Shown: positions 1 to 8,023, numbered from the stretch's first letter. The stretch: DNA of 11,863 nucleotides from Acidobacteriaceae bacterium (GCA_003167305.1 PMTP01000026.1:7099-18961), one strand, 5' to 3'. Made by a program: numbers and translations. The notes: generated by a model not told the origin, from the letters alone.

Positions 1-1064
1 GTGAAGCAGGAGCGCACGATCCGCCATTCTTCTTCGGTGTAGCGGGCCGGAGGCAGGGCGCGAACAGCGGCAAGTGCGGCTCCGAGACCGGGGACGGCGG
101 CGAGCGCGGCAATCAGATCGAGGATGCGGGCTTTTTCGCGTTTGCGATCAGCGGGGAAACCGTGGCGTTTATCAACCTGCTTGCGAAAGGCGCCATCGCT
201 GGTAAGCAGCAGCGCGGCAAGACTCACGTGGGTCTGCTGAGCCTCCTCAAAATCGCTGCTGCCGGCGAACGGAGCGGAGGGAAACTCGACCAATTCGGCG
301 AGTTCCTGATGAAGCTGGCCGCCGCTTTGCTCGCAGGCAAAGCGCGCCAGCTCCAGCGATTCTTCGCGCGCTCCGGCAACGTGATCGAGAAGCCCACTCA
401 GCTGGATGAGCGCGTCGCGCACGGCAATCGCGAACGGCCGCTCCAGCCGCTCGCGGAGCGCGTCCCAATCCGGTTCGCGCTCGAGGACAAAGCCGTGCAT
501 CCAGCGGTCGCGGCTCTTGAGCATCGCGATCAGCAGCGCTTCCATCTCCTGCCAGCCGTTGTCGCGCCACAGCAGCAGCTCTTCAATGGCCGCGCCGAGG
601 GCCGAGCCGGTCTGATCGATCTTCCTGAGAGTTTCGCGGGCGGCGCGGCGATAGAGTTCGTCGGGCAGCTCGGCAATCTCCAGGCCGCCGCCCAGTCCGG
701 AGAGCAGCGGCTGCTGCAAGGCCAGCTCGCGGCAGAAGGAATCAATCGTCGAAATGCGCAGTTGAGCTGGCAGGTCGAGTAGATCCCATCCAAGCTGACG
801 GGAGCGCTCCAGCGCGCGGCGGGCGAGGGAATTGGGCTCCTCTTTTCTCAGCTCATCCAGAATCCGGTTGCGCATCTCGGCGGCGGCGGCGTTGGTGAAG
901 GTGATCGCCACCACCTGCCCTGGCTCCTCCACTTCGGCCAGCAGGCGTAAAAAGCGCTCCGTGAGCAAGGTCGTCTTGCCTGAGCCGGCTGGAGCCTGCA
1001 CCAGGATCGACCGGCCGGGATCGAGGGCTAGATCGCGTTGAGTCTGATCGGGAGGTTTACTCAT
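1..1064 (-). CDS. UvrD/AddA-like superfamily 1 helicase, N-terminal part (cut by window edge)
   Basis: An open frame runs from an ATG at 1064 to the left edge, giving 354 complete codons with no stop. The N-terminus shows a superfamily 1 Walker A motif, APAGSGKT at about residues 24-31. It is followed by ITFTNAAAAEM (about 54-64) and RISTIDSFC (about 103-111), the Ia and Ib motifs of UvrD/RecB/AddA helicases. Such proteins unwind DNA at double-strand breaks using ATP. The start is well supported: GAGGAGG lies six bases upstream, inside the end of the preceding gene, and the ATGAGTAA overlap makes the stop of one gene share bases with the start of the next. This arrangement implies translational coupling with the nuclease gene at 1057-3726, so the two probably form one AddAB-like complex. 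The later helicase motifs and any C-terminal nuclease domain lie outside the window, so AddA-like versus plain UvrD-like cannot be settled here. Confidence 0.92.
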   Translation of the reverse strand, partial: MSKPPDQTQRDLALDPGRSILVQAPAGSGKTTLLTERFLRLLAEVEEPGQVVAITFTNAAAAEMRNRILDELRKEEPNSLARRALERSRQLGWDLLDLPAQLRISTIDSFCRELALQQPLLSGLGGGLEIAELPDELYRRAARETLRKIDQTGSALGAAIEELLLWRDNGWQEMEALLIAMLKSRDRWMHGFVLEREPDWDALRERLERPFAIAVRDALIQLSGLLDHVAGAREESLELARFACEQSGGQLHQELAELVEFPSAPFAGSSDFEEAQQTHVSLAALLLTSDGAFRKQVDKRHGFPADRKREKARILDLIAALAAVPGLGAALAAVRALPPARYTEEEWRIVRSCF

Positions 1065-3726
1065 CGCTGCCCTCCTCGTCTTCTGACTCATCTTCAGCCG
1101 TGAGCAGAGCCGCGTTCTCCTGAATGCGGCAAAGGGTTTGCAAGCCGCAGCGTTCGCAGGTCTTGGGAGTTTCGCGCGGGTCAACTTCAGCCCGTCCGGC
1201 GAGGAAGTCTCTGGCTAGCTGCTGGATGCAATCCCGCCAGTCGAGAAGCTGCTCGGCGGTGAAGGGGTTCTTCACCAGCGGGCTGCCGCCCTTCAATCCA
1301 GCGAAGAGCGTAGCCGCGGCGTCGCCCACGCGCCCGGCAAACTTCATCTCTCCTGCCCGCACCTTGGCGAAGACCAGCCCGCCGAGCACCTCATCGGCTT
1401 CGAGGGCGAATCCCGCATAGAGCGGCAATTGCACGTCGTCGGGCCGGGGCAGCTCCCACGCGCTGGGCGAGACGTTGCCGGATTTGTAATCGATGACCAG
1501 TTGGGAACCGTCGCTGAGCAGGTCAAGTCGGTCCAGGCGCAGGTCGAAGGTCAGTCCGGCGATGTGCACTGTGCGCTTGACCTCGGTGGCGGCGACCTCA
1601 AATTCGATGCGGGTAGCCTCGTACTCCAGCCACTCGGTGACCAGGCGGGTCAGCCTCAGCGCTTCCAGTTCCAGGTAGCGGCGGGGCATCAGATCGCGCA
1701 GGTGCGGACGCAGCTCCCGCGCCATAACGCGCTGAACGTGGGCGGCTACGAACGCCTGCCGGTCGTTCAGGCTCATCAGTTCGGCGTAACTCCGAATGCC
1801 TTCCGGCTGTCCGGCCCAGACCGAGCGGAGGACAGCGTGGAGCAGGCTGCCGCGCTGCGAGGCGGTCAGGCCGGCCTCGGCTGGCTTCCAATCCTGCGCG
1901 GCCAGGCGCGCCGTGGCGAAGGCCTTGAAGGGGCACTGCGACTGCGCGGTGAGAACATTGGCGCCGCCCTTGACCTTGCCCGGAGGAAAGGGAATGCGGC
2001 TGAAGTCCTGAAAGGAAACGGTCAGCGGGGGCGGCGCGGCTGGCGCGGCCAGCTCAGGCGGCAAGGGCTGCGGCGGGCCGGCGAGTTGCGCAATCAGGCG
2101 CGACGGGCGGGCTTCGGCAGCATCGTTTTGCCGGGCAAAGCTGAAGTGGACCTCCGGCGCGGCGGTCAGAATGCGTCGGGTGATGGCCGCGGCCAGATCC
2201 CAGTCGAGCTGCGGAGTGGCGTGGGGCATTCCGGCCTCGCGCTGAACTTCGACGGGCAGCAGCGGATGCGTCGCGCCGTTCGCGGGCCATGCGTCCTCAT
2301 CGACTCCCAGGAACCAGACGGCGTCAGCGGTGAGGCCGGCCGACTCGGCGGGACCGGCGATCTGGATGGGCTCGTCGCGCGACTCGGGAGCGAAGAGCGT
2401 CTCGTCCAGCGCGCGGTCGAGTTGCGAGAGGAAATCCTTCCAACTGATCCGTCGGCCATCAAAGCCCAGCGAGCCGTAGCTTTCCACGGCTTGATGCCAG
2501 CGGCGAAGGGCCTGGAACTCGGCGCTCGTGAGCGGTCGCGCCCCGGCAAAGTGAAGCTCGTCAAGCAGGTGCGGAATCAGCTCTGCCCAGTCGAGCGGAC
2601 TTTGCGCGCGGCGCGCGAAGCCGGCCAGAAGGCGTTGCGCCGCGCTGATGCGTTCGGCCCACGAAGCTGGAAGCAGTTCAGCGGCGCACCGCTCGCCGAG
2701 GAAGGCCGCCAGAGTCCAATGCGTCCGTTCCAGGCTAAAGCGGCGCAGGGCGCGCATGGTTGCTTGCAACGCCGCGGACTCCTGGGCGCTGGCGGCGGCG
2801 TGGCCGGTTGAAAGCAGCCAATCGAGTTCCTGCTCGGCAAGAGAACCGTCGAGCCAGCGCAGCAGGAGGTGCGCCGCCCGCGCCAGCGCAACCTGGCTGA
2901 GCGGGATTCCCAGCGAAAACTCGAAGGCCGGGCCAGTGTGCCGTTGGAAGACGCGTTCGATCTCGCCACGGCGCGCGCTGGCAGCCTGGGTAACGACCAA
3001 CAGGCGAGCGTTGGGGTTGGCGGTGAGCTGGTGGCCGCACCAGATCGCGCAGGCGGTAAGTTCGGCTTGAGCGTCGGTGGCAGCATGGAAGTGGACCACG
3101 GTGGCCAGCTCGCTTTGGGCAGCCTCGCGCCACGACCCCCAGGCGTCGAAGAGGCTGCGCTGCACGAGCAGAATGCGGTCAAAACCTGCCAGAAGCAGCG
3201 GCGGACGCTTCGCCGTCTCCGCGAATAGCAGCGGAATCAGCTCGTGCGGCAGGCGGCTGGGGCTGATCAAACTCCCCGCCCGGCAGGCTTCGTCGAAGGC
3301 CGCCAGCCAGCCGCTGAAGACCGCCGCGTCCTGCTCCCATCCACCCCGCGCGTTCGTCCGCAGAAACTGCGGCGCGTAGGAGCAAAGCAGTTCGTGCGCC
3401 TCCATCGCCAATGCCGCCAACCGGTGGCGCGGGCCTTCGAGGAGCGTGGCCAGCGAGCGGTCCGCCCCGGCAATCTCCACCCACAGCGCCTGCTCCTGGG
3501 CGGGATTCAGAACGAGGCGAGCGTCAGCGGTCCGTTGCTCCCAGGTGTCGCGGGCAAAGCTCTTCCAATCGAGAATGTTGGGCGCGGGCCAGGCCGTCAG
3601 CCCTTCGGCTCGGCGGGCGTGATGGAAGCCGGCGGCAAGGGCGCGCGCGGCGCGGTCGCTGGCCGTGACCACCAGGCCGCCCTCGCGCAGCCATGCGTTG
3701 ATCTCGTCTGCGGCCAAGGCTCCCAT
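1057..3726 (-). CDS. PD-(D/E)XK nuclease family protein, AddB-like DNA repair subunit
   Basis: This is an 889-residue protein from ATG 3726. Near the C-terminus it has VIDYKSG at about residues 743-749, the D-x-K core of the PD-(D/E)XK nuclease fold found in RecB and AddB. A lone cysteine sits in QCPFKAFA (about 597), and a C-x2-C-x5-C group (CERCGLQTLC) starts at about 857. Four cysteines split this way around the nuclease domain are the iron-sulfur staple of AddB-type nucleases. No Walker A motif is visible at the N-terminus, so the helicase part looks inactive, as in the family often annotated 'probable DNA repair protein'. I infer that it resects broken DNA ends together with the overlapping helicase downstream. 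The sequence before the ATG has only a weak GGAG about 12 bases away. TATAAC lies at 3738-3733 and could be a -10 box very close to the start. The assignment to the nuclease family is firm; the exact name (AddB or a relative) is not. Confidence 0.93.
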   Translation of the reverse strand: MGALAADEINAWLREGGLVVTASDRAARALAAGFHHARRAEGLTAWPAPNILDWKSFARDTWEQRTADARLVLNPAQEQALWVEIAGADRSLATLLEGPRHRLAALAMEAHELLCSYAPQFLRTNARGGWEQDAAVFSGWLAAFDEACRAGSLISPSRLPHELIPLLFAETAKRPPLLLAGFDRILLVQRSLFDAWGSWREAAQSELATVVHFHAATDAQAELTACAIWCGHQLTANPNARLLVVTQAASARRGEIERVFQRHTGPAFEFSLGIPLSQVALARAAHLLLRWLDGSLAEQELDWLLSTGHAAASAQESAALQATMRALRRFSLERTHWTLAAFLGERCAAELLPASWAERISAAQRLLAGFARRAQSPLDWAELIPHLLDELHFAGARPLTSAEFQALRRWHQAVESYGSLGFDGRRISWKDFLSQLDRALDETLFAPESRDEPIQIAGPAESAGLTADAVWFLGVDEDAWPANGATHPLLPVEVQREAGMPHATPQLDWDLAAAITRRILTAAPEVHFSFARQNDAAEARPSRLIAQLAGPPQPLPPELAAPAAPPPLTVSFQDFSRIPFPPGKVKGGANVLTAQSQCPFKAFATARLAAQDWKPAEAGLTASQRGSLLHAVLRSVWAGQPEGIRSYAELMSLNDRQAFVAAHVQRVMARELRPHLRDLMPRRYLELEALRLTRLVTEWLEYEATRIEFEVAATEVKRTVHIAGLTFDLRLDRLDLLSDGSQLVIDYKSGNVSPSAWELPRPDDVQLPLYAGFALEADEVLGGLVFAKVRAGEMKFAGRVGDAAATLFAGLKGGSPLVKNPFTAEQLLDWRDCIQQLARDFLAGRAEVDPRETPKTCERCGLQTLCRIQENAALLTAEDESEDEEGSDE

Positions 3727-3854
3727 TTTGTCGTTATACTCCGTTGGGCCGCGAGCGTGCCATGCGCTGTTGCCGAAGTTGAGTCCATGATGAACGAGGT
3801 TCGGCGGCGCGCGCGGCGGCGTCGGAGGCAGCCGAAGGCGCGGATAATCGTAGT
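3727..3854. promoter_or_regulatory. Divergent intergenic region between the repair and recombinase operons
   Basis: These 128 bases separate two divergently transcribed operons and so must hold start signals for both, unless the recombinases are read from an internal site. A -10-like TATAAC occurs on the minus strand at 3738-3733, and an overlapping TATACT occurs on the plus strand at 3735-3740. I found no convincing -35 box for either. The plus-strand candidate is more than 110 bases from the recombinase start. GATAAT at 3843-3848 is closer, but it too lacks a -35. Confidence 0.3.
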
Positions 3855-4928
3855 GTGGAAACTGCGCGCAATCTATCGCTTCTGAAGGATTACCAAGCCT
3901 ATCTGCGCGTGGAAAAAGGCCTGCGTCCGCTCACCTGCGAGGCCTACGACGGCGATCTGAAGACCTTTGCCGAGTTCATCGAGGGGCGCAGCGGCGTACT
4001 GTTGACCGCGATGCAGCAGGATGTGGCGGCCTTTCTCGAGCATCTGCGCGCCCACGGCATCGATCAGCGCTCGGCGGCGCGCAAGCTGAGCTGCCTGCGC
4101 GGCTTTTACAAGTGGCTCTTGCTCGACCGGCGCATCCATCACGACCCGACTGTGAAGATTGAGTCGCCCAAGGCGTGGAAGGTACTGCCCAAGTCCCTCG
4201 CCGAGCCGGAGGTGGCGGAGATGCTCGATCGGGCGCAGATGAACGCCGAGCATCCCCAGGCGCGGGCCACAGATCTGCGCGACCGGGCGATTCTGGAGCT
4301 GCTCTACGCGGGCGGCCTGCGCGTCTCCGAGGTCACAGCGCTCTCCACCGGCGACCTGGCGCTCGACCTGGGCCGTGTGCAGGTGCGCGGCAAGGGCGAC
4401 AAGGAGCGCATCGTCCCTCTCGGCCGCGCCGCCGTCGAGACGCTGGAGATTTATCTGCGCGAGGGACGGCCCCACCTGGCCCGCATCAGTTCGGCGCGTA
4501 TCAGCCCAGCACGCAAGGCGTCCCCCGCGCGGCTAAATCCGGCGCGTCAGGACTCCACGTGCCTCTTTCTCTCGCTGCGGGGAATGCCGCTGACCCGCCA
4601 GTGGGTCTGGCACATCGTCAAAATAGCCAACGCTCAAGCCAGCCCGCACCGGCTGCGCCACAGTTGTGCCACGCACATGGTCGAGCACGGCGCCGACCTG
4701 CGCAGCGTGCAGTTGCTGCTCGGCCACGCCGACATCTCCACCACCCAGGTCTACACCCACTTGGCGCTGGGCCGGCTCAAAGAGGTGCATCGCCTGCACC
4801 ATCCCCGCGCCACCCGCCAGCGGGTCGAGATTATGGAGCCTCCGATTGCGGCCAAGAGTGTGCGTGGAGGGTTGCACCTGGTTTCCAGCGCCAAGACCAT
4901 CGCTGCTATGAGCGAGGAGCCGGCATGA
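3855..4928 (+). CDS. xerD: Tyrosine site-specific recombinase, XerD-like
   Basis: A 357-residue tyrosine recombinase begins at GTG 3855; no upstream in-frame start exists and no strong ribosome site is visible. Residues about 8-92 form the core-binding domain, with the typical [11 protein letters not shown] and [12 protein letters not shown] stretches. The catalytic set is complete: R156 (GGLRVSE), K180 (RGKGDKER), H265 and R268 (PHRLRH), H291 (LLGHADI) and nucleophile Y300 (TTQVYTHL). The ending [12 protein letters not shown] is the XerD type, as opposed to the SVYDAAHPRA type of XerC. XerD works with XerC to resolve chromosome dimers at dif with FtsK. The protein is about 60 residues longer than a usual XerD. 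Part of this is a repeat-rich loop at residues 210-231, and part is a C-terminal tail of about 30 residues after the last helix. It overlaps the next recombinase by four bases, so the two are probably made together. Whether it acts at dif or elsewhere is not shown. Confidence 0.93.
   Translation: METARNLSLLKDYQAYLRVEKGLRPLTCEAYDGDLKTFAEFIEGRSGVLLTAMQQDVAAFLEHLRAHGIDQRSAARKLSCLRGFYKWLLLDRRIHHDPTVKIESPKAWKVLPKSLAEPEVAEMLDRAQMNAEHPQARATDLRDRAILELLYAGGLRVSEVTALSTGDLALDLGRVQVRGKGDKERIVPLGRAAVETLEIYLREGRPHLARISSARISPARKASPARLNPARQDSTCLFLSLRGMPLTRQWVWHIVKIANAQASPHRLRHSCATHMVEHGADLRSVQLLLGHADISTTQVYTHLALGRLKEVHRLHHPRATRQRVEIMEPPIAAKSVRGGLHLVSSAKTIAAMSEEPA
4482..4547 (+). repeat. Degenerate pentapeptide-coding tandem repeat in the XerD-like gene
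   Basis: Codons 210-231 read as [21 protein letters not shown] and a closing R: four units of 15 to 18 bases starting with an arginine codon. The block lies between the helix ending [10 protein letters not shown] and the strand LFLSLRG, a spot where ordinary Xer recombinases have a short loop. It is basic and proline-rich and therefore likely exposed and flexible. The repeat is degenerate at both the DNA and the protein level, so it is not a recent duplication. Confidence 0.75.
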
Positions 4929-6058
4929 GCGCCGCCGCCGTACCCATCCTCGCCGCCACGCTGGATTCACTGGTGGCCGATTTTCTGCGCGTGCTGGCCA
5001 ACGAGCGCGGCTCTTCGCCGCACACGCTGCGCGCCTATCAGCGTGAGCTGCACGGATTCACCGCCTACATTTCCGAGCACTACGGACAAGAACAAAGCGT
5101 GGACCTCATCGAGCACACCCACATCCGCGCCTACCTGGGCACGCTCTATGATCGAGGCCTCGCCAAGGCCTCCGCCGCGCGGGCGCTGGCGGCCATTCGC
5201 AGTTGGTTCAAGTGGCTGGCCCGTGCGGGGCTTCTGGAGCAGAACGCCGCCTCGCTGGTGGCCACGCCCAAGCTGCCCAAGCATTTGCCCCGCGTGCCGT
5301 CCATCGAGCAGATGAATCGCGTCGTCGAGTCGGTGGGCGAAGACGCCGCCAGTTGGCCGGCGCGCGACACGGCGATACTCGAATTGTTATATGGCTGCGG
5401 CATCCGCAACGCCGAGCTGGTCGGCCTCAACCTTGAAGACATTCACTGGGCCAACGAAGCGATCCTGATTCGCGGCAAGGGGCAAAAACAGCGTTACGTC
5501 CCGCTGGGCGACGCGGCGGCCCAGGCCCTGCGCGCCTACATGGCCGAACGCGCGGCGCTGTTGGCCGCGGCGGACAAAGGCTCTTCTGCTTTACAGGCTG
5601 CGGAAAAAACCAAAACGGAGGGAGACGGGGGTTCTAACCCCCGTGCAAGGCAAATAGATTCAGCGCCGGCTTCAGCCGCGGAGGGACAATTTTCGCCATT
5701 TTTGTCCGAAAACCCAAGTTTTCCCGCAGCCTCTACGGGGAAGGGAATCGAGACGCCCGCGCTCTTCCTCAACCTGCAACTGCGCGGCCTCGGCAAACTT
5801 AGCCAGGCCCGTCTGACCACGCGGAGCGTCGGACGCATCGTCAAGCGCATTGCTGTTTTGCGAGGCCTCTCCGCCGACGTGCATCCGCACACGCTGCGCC
5901 ACGCCTTCGGGACACATTTATTAGAGGAGGGCGCCGACCTGCGCGCCATTCAGGAGTTACTAGGCCACGAGCGTCTCTCCACCACCCAGCGCTACACGCA
6001 ACTGACCACCGCGCAGTTGACCGTCGTCTATGACCGCACGCACCCGCGGGCGAGGTAG
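4925..6058 (+). CDS. xerC: Tyrosine site-specific recombinase, XerC-like, carrying a repeat-derived insertion
   Basis: This is a 377-residue recombinase. I chose ATG 4925 because it overlaps the upstream stop as ATGA and has GAGGAG at 4914-4919, five bases before it. The same frame stays open to about 4175, but that part only shadows the upstream gene. The core-binding domain is about residues 14-100. The catalytic residues R161 (GCGIRNAE), K185 (RGKGQKQR), H322 and R325 (HPHTLRH), H348 (LLGHERL) and Y357 (TTQRYTQL) are all present. The ending [11 protein letters not shown] is the XerC type. It is expected to pair with the upstream XerD-like protein for dimer resolution. Residues 224-270 are encoded by a 138-bp intergenic repeat inserted in frame, which explains most of the extra length over the usual 300 or so residues. 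The insertion lies in the loop before LFLNLQLRG and leaves the catalytic core intact, so the enzyme may still be active. Confidence 0.93.
   Translation: MSAAAVPILAATLDSLVADFLRVLANERGSSPHTLRAYQRELHGFTAYISEHYGQEQSVDLIEHTHIRAYLGTLYDRGLAKASAARALAAIRSWFKWLARAGLLEQNAASLVATPKLPKHLPRVPSIEQMNRVVESVGEDAASWPARDTAILELLYGCGIRNAELVGLNLEDIHWANEAILIRGKGQKQRYVPLGDAAAQALRAYMAERAALLAAADKGSSALQAAEKTKTEGDGGSNPRARQIDSAPASAAEGQFSPFLSENPSFPAASTGKGIETPALFLNLQLRGLGKLSQARLTTRSVGRIVKRIAVLRGLSADVHPHTLRHAFGTHLLEEGADLRAIQELLGHERLSTTQRYTQLTTAQLTVVYDRTHPRAR
5595..5732 (+). repeat. 138-bp terminal-inverted-repeat element inside xerC, in frame
   Basis: The element begins AGGCTGCGGAAAAA and ends TTTTCCCGCAGCCT: 14-base terminal inverted repeats with one mismatch. 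It aligns without gaps to the intergenic copy at 8887-9024; by hand count about 95 of 138 positions match. Inside are a 9-bp hairpin (5625-5633 with 5636-5644, loop CT) and a shorter one around CGGCT-TC-AGCCG near 5667-5678. Its length is exactly 46 codons, and it has no stop in the gene's frame. I see no clear target-site duplication: the left flank ends TTAC and the right flank starts CTAC. Confidence 0.85.
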
Positions 6059-6115
6059 GTGTGATGAATGGTAAGGGCTGTTACCCGTCAGGCCACTCGA
6101 CAAAGTACCTTGCTT

Positions 6116-6147
6116 GAGGCCGGACCTGCGCCGTCAACACCGGCCTC
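6116..6147 (+). terminator. Hairpin between convergent genes, possible terminator
   Basis: GAGGCCGG at 6116-6123 and CCGGCCTC at 6140-6147 form a perfect 8-bp stem with a 16-base loop, about 60 bases after the xerC stop. No T-run follows, so intrinsic termination is doubtful. A second inverted repeat (CATGGGA 6222-6228 with TCCCATG 6242-6248) and a 5-bp one at 6070-6085 lie in the same 253-base convergent gap, which otherwise shows no gene. Confidence 0.35.
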
Positions 6148-6311
6148 GACCTGCTGGAGTTGTCGGTAATTAAAAGCGCTTCAGCGTGGGGTGGGCGCAT
6201 CCAGGAATCGATCCGGACTCCCATGGGAACGCGCAGGATGATCCCATGAATCCCCAAGCCTTCACTTTTTTTCGCAACTCGCCACGAAATCCCTGCCCTC
6301 TTGCTCTCTCC

Positions 6312-7607
6312 TCAATGCGCCAGATGGACGAAGTCTCTGGGGCGCATCAGATTTTCCAGGTAGCGGGATTTCATTTGCTTGCTGGCCATGATTTGCTTGA
6401 CCGGCGGGAGCTTCAGAATCACGCCCAGAATGGCGGCCATGGCGCGATGATTCCAGTGGGCTTGATTGTCGAAGATCAGGTTCTGCAGCTTGCCCCGCTC
6501 AATGGCCATCAGCACAGCGCGGTGAGCGGTGGTGACGGGGGTCAGCACGCGCTGGGGGCGCGCGTGGAGCTTGATGGATGCGCTGGGGCAGGCGCGGACG
6601 CAGACGCCGCACCCTAGGCAGAGGGATTCGTCGAGGCGGGCTTTTTTGCGCTTGGGCTTGTGCGGGTCGCCGGCTGAGACCAGCGCCATGGCCTCCACGG
6701 GACAGGCCTCAGCGCATTTCCCGCAGCCGTTGCAGGCGTCGCCGTTGAGCGCGGGCAGAAAGTTGGTGGTGGCGATGGGGTTGAGCACGGCGAAGTGCTT
6801 GGCGGCGAGCAGGGCCTCGCAACAGCAGCCGCAGCAATTGCAGATGAAGGCAACCTGATTTTGCACGTTCTCGCCGCACTGGACTAAATTGTGCGCGATG
6901 GCTTGATCCAGCAGGTCAAGGCCTTCGCTGACATCAACGGAGCGGGCAATACCGTGCTTGATGAGCGACTGTGCGGTGCCGCTGAAGGTCATGCAGATGT
7001 CCATGGGCGCGTCGCAGGCTTTGCTCAGATGCTGCATCTTGTGCCGGCAATAGCAGGCGCCGACGCCGCGATGTGAGGTGCTGCGGATGACTTCGCTGGC
7101 GCGTTCGTAGTCGAGTACGGAGAGCGTGCTGTCGCCGGCCAGGGCGTTCTCGTTGACAAAGACGCGGCCCAGCTGGGTTTCGCCGCCTGTGAAGAGGGCG
7201 CGCACAAAATCCTCCTCGACATTGAGGTATTGGTAAAAGAGCTCGGCCAGCAGCTTCTGGTCGTATCCGTTGCCGATGCGCATCATGGAGAACTCGAAGA
7301 AGCCGGCCATGGGCGGTGGCAGCACAAAAATCTGCTCGCCGCGCAATTCCATGTCGAGCAGCATTCCTTTGCTGGCCAGGGCTTCCAGGATCGTTTGCGA
7401 TTCGACGGCGGGTTTCTTCCACACCTGGGCCGCGGCGGCGACGTTGAAGGGCTTGATGGGAAGCAGAGCCACCAGAGCTGCTTCGTCGCGGGTAAAGAGC
7501 ACCTCCAGGATGCGGAACAGCAGCTCGGAGGGCGGCGCGCCCTGCGGAAAAAGGTTGAGCCGGTCGCTGAGCGATTGGTAGCTATTTCTTAGGGTCGCGT
7601 GAGACAT
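6312..7607 (-). CDS. Cysteine-rich iron-sulfur protein with two 4Fe-4S ferredoxin motifs
   Basis: From ATG 7607 this is 431 residues. Two classic 4Fe-4S motifs are present, CNGCGKCAEACP at about 292-303 and CLGCGVCVRACP at about 330-341. Ahead of them are CYCRHKMQHLSKACDAP with a further C at 205 (cysteines 185, 187, 198, 205) and the dense CNCCGCCC at 257-263, which could hold another metal centre. The first 150 residues lack cysteines and may be a helical or winged-helix-like domain. No signal peptide or membrane segment is seen, so it is probably a cytoplasmic electron-transfer protein; its partner is unknown. An ATG at 7640 would add 11 residues, but it overlaps a TATAAT box and has no ribosome site. 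ATG 7607 has AGAGG four bases upstream, so I prefer it. The gene stands alone, convergent with xerC. The family is recognisable as a 4Fe-4S dicluster protein, but I cannot assign a reaction. Confidence 0.88.
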   Translation of the reverse strand: MSHATLRNSYQSLSDRLNLFPQGAPPSELLFRILEVLFTRDEAALVALLPIKPFNVAAAAQVWKKPAVESQTILEALASKGMLLDMELRGEQIFVLPPPMAGFFEFSMMRIGNGYDQKLLAELFYQYLNVEEDFVRALFTGGETQLGRVFVNENALAGDSTLSVLDYERASEVIRSTSHRGVGACYCRHKMQHLSKACDAPMDICMTFSGTAQSLIKHGIARSVDVSEGLDLLDQAIAHNLVQCGENVQNQVAFICNCCGCCCEALLAAKHFAVLNPIATTNFLPALNGDACNGCGKCAEACPVEAMALVSAGDPHKPKRKKARLDESLCLGCGVCVRACPSASIKLHARPQRVLTPVTTAHRAVLMAIERGKLQNLIFDNQAHWNHRAMAAILGVILKLPPVKQIMASKQMKSRYLENLMRPRDFVHLAH

Positions 7608-7638
7608 GTAGCCTCTGGAGCGGAGGATGATTTCGCTC

Positions 7639-7644
7639 ATTATA
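7639..7644 (-). promoter_or_regulatory. Candidate -10 box (TATAAT) for the iron-sulfur protein gene
   Basis: The minus strand reads TATAAT from 7644 to 7639, about 30 bases before the preferred start at 7607. A transcript starting some seven bases later would exclude the upstream ATG at 7640. The expected -35 position (about 7662-7667) has no good match, so this is a partial promoter call only. Confidence 0.4.
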
Positions 7645-7769
7645 GGCGTATGCGGGCGGGATGCTCCGGTCTGATTTGCTCACGCCGGGTGCCCCAGGAG
7701 CATCTTGCAAAATTATCTTTGGGATATAGTACCGTGACCGCATGACGATGGAATGGCCGGAGTGTAGCG

Positions 7770-7810
7770 CCGGTCTCCTGACCGGTTGTAATGCGGGCGT
7801 CCTCGCCCGC
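7770..7810. repeat. Twin hairpin with identical TCCT loops
   Basis: CCGGTC-TCCT-GACCGG at 7770-7785 and GCGGGCG-TCCT-CGCCCGC at 7793-7810 are two perfect hairpins with 6-bp and 7-bp stems, separated by seven bases. The two loops are identical. The layout is that of a short interspersed palindromic repeat and not of a terminator. It lies 12 bases from the repeat copy that starts at 7823. Confidence 0.7.
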
Positions 7811-7822
7811 GTTTGGCAGGCG

Positions 7823-7910
7823 GCCCGCTCATCGACCCCGATGAATCGCCATGAGCCGTGATAAGTTGTGCCCCGTTCATCGGCTCTATCGCGATGAGCG
7901 GGCGGGTGAC
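7823..7910. repeat. Palindromic intergenic repeat, copy A (88 bp)
   Basis: GCCCGCTCATCG at 7823-7834 is a perfect 12-base inverted repeat of CGATGAGCGGGC at 7892-7903, followed by GGGTGAC. A nested 8-bp inverted repeat, CCGATGAA with TTCATCGG, lies inside. Copy B at 9727-9816 is about 90% identical over its whole length, in the same orientation. The bases from here to the small gene at 8024 hold no convincing gene. They contain a 6-bp inverted repeat, GGGCGC 7932-7937 with GCGCCC 7962-7967. Confidence 0.85.
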
Positions 7911-8023
7911 GAGGTTCGGGGGAAAAAATGAGGGCGCCCCAGTTCTCGATTGAGTCCCGGAGCGCCCGGCCGTTCCATCCCGCGATCCAAATGAGCATCG
8001 CATCGAACAACAGTTCCTATTCC

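Noticed and set aside
1429..2811. Plus-strand open frame of 460 residues
   Set aside because: It lies antisense to the nuclease gene, shows no domain, and exists because G+C-rich codon use leaves few stops on the opposite strand.
4175..4924. Upstream extension of the XerC-like frame (627 residues in total)
   Set aside because: It only shadows the upstream recombinase in another frame, is very rich in alanine, arginine and proline, and ATG 4925 has a strong ribosome site and a coupled ATGA overlap.
6059..6311. tRNA or small RNA gene between the convergent genes
   Set aside because: No cloverleaf, CCA end or T-loop signature was found; only short hairpins are visible.
7582..8010. Minus-strand open frames of 142 and 96 residues
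   Set aside because: They are built from repeat copy A and the twin hairpin and overlap the start of the iron-sulfur gene. The part derived from copy A is out of frame in copy B because of the 2-base insertion, so no protein is being conserved.
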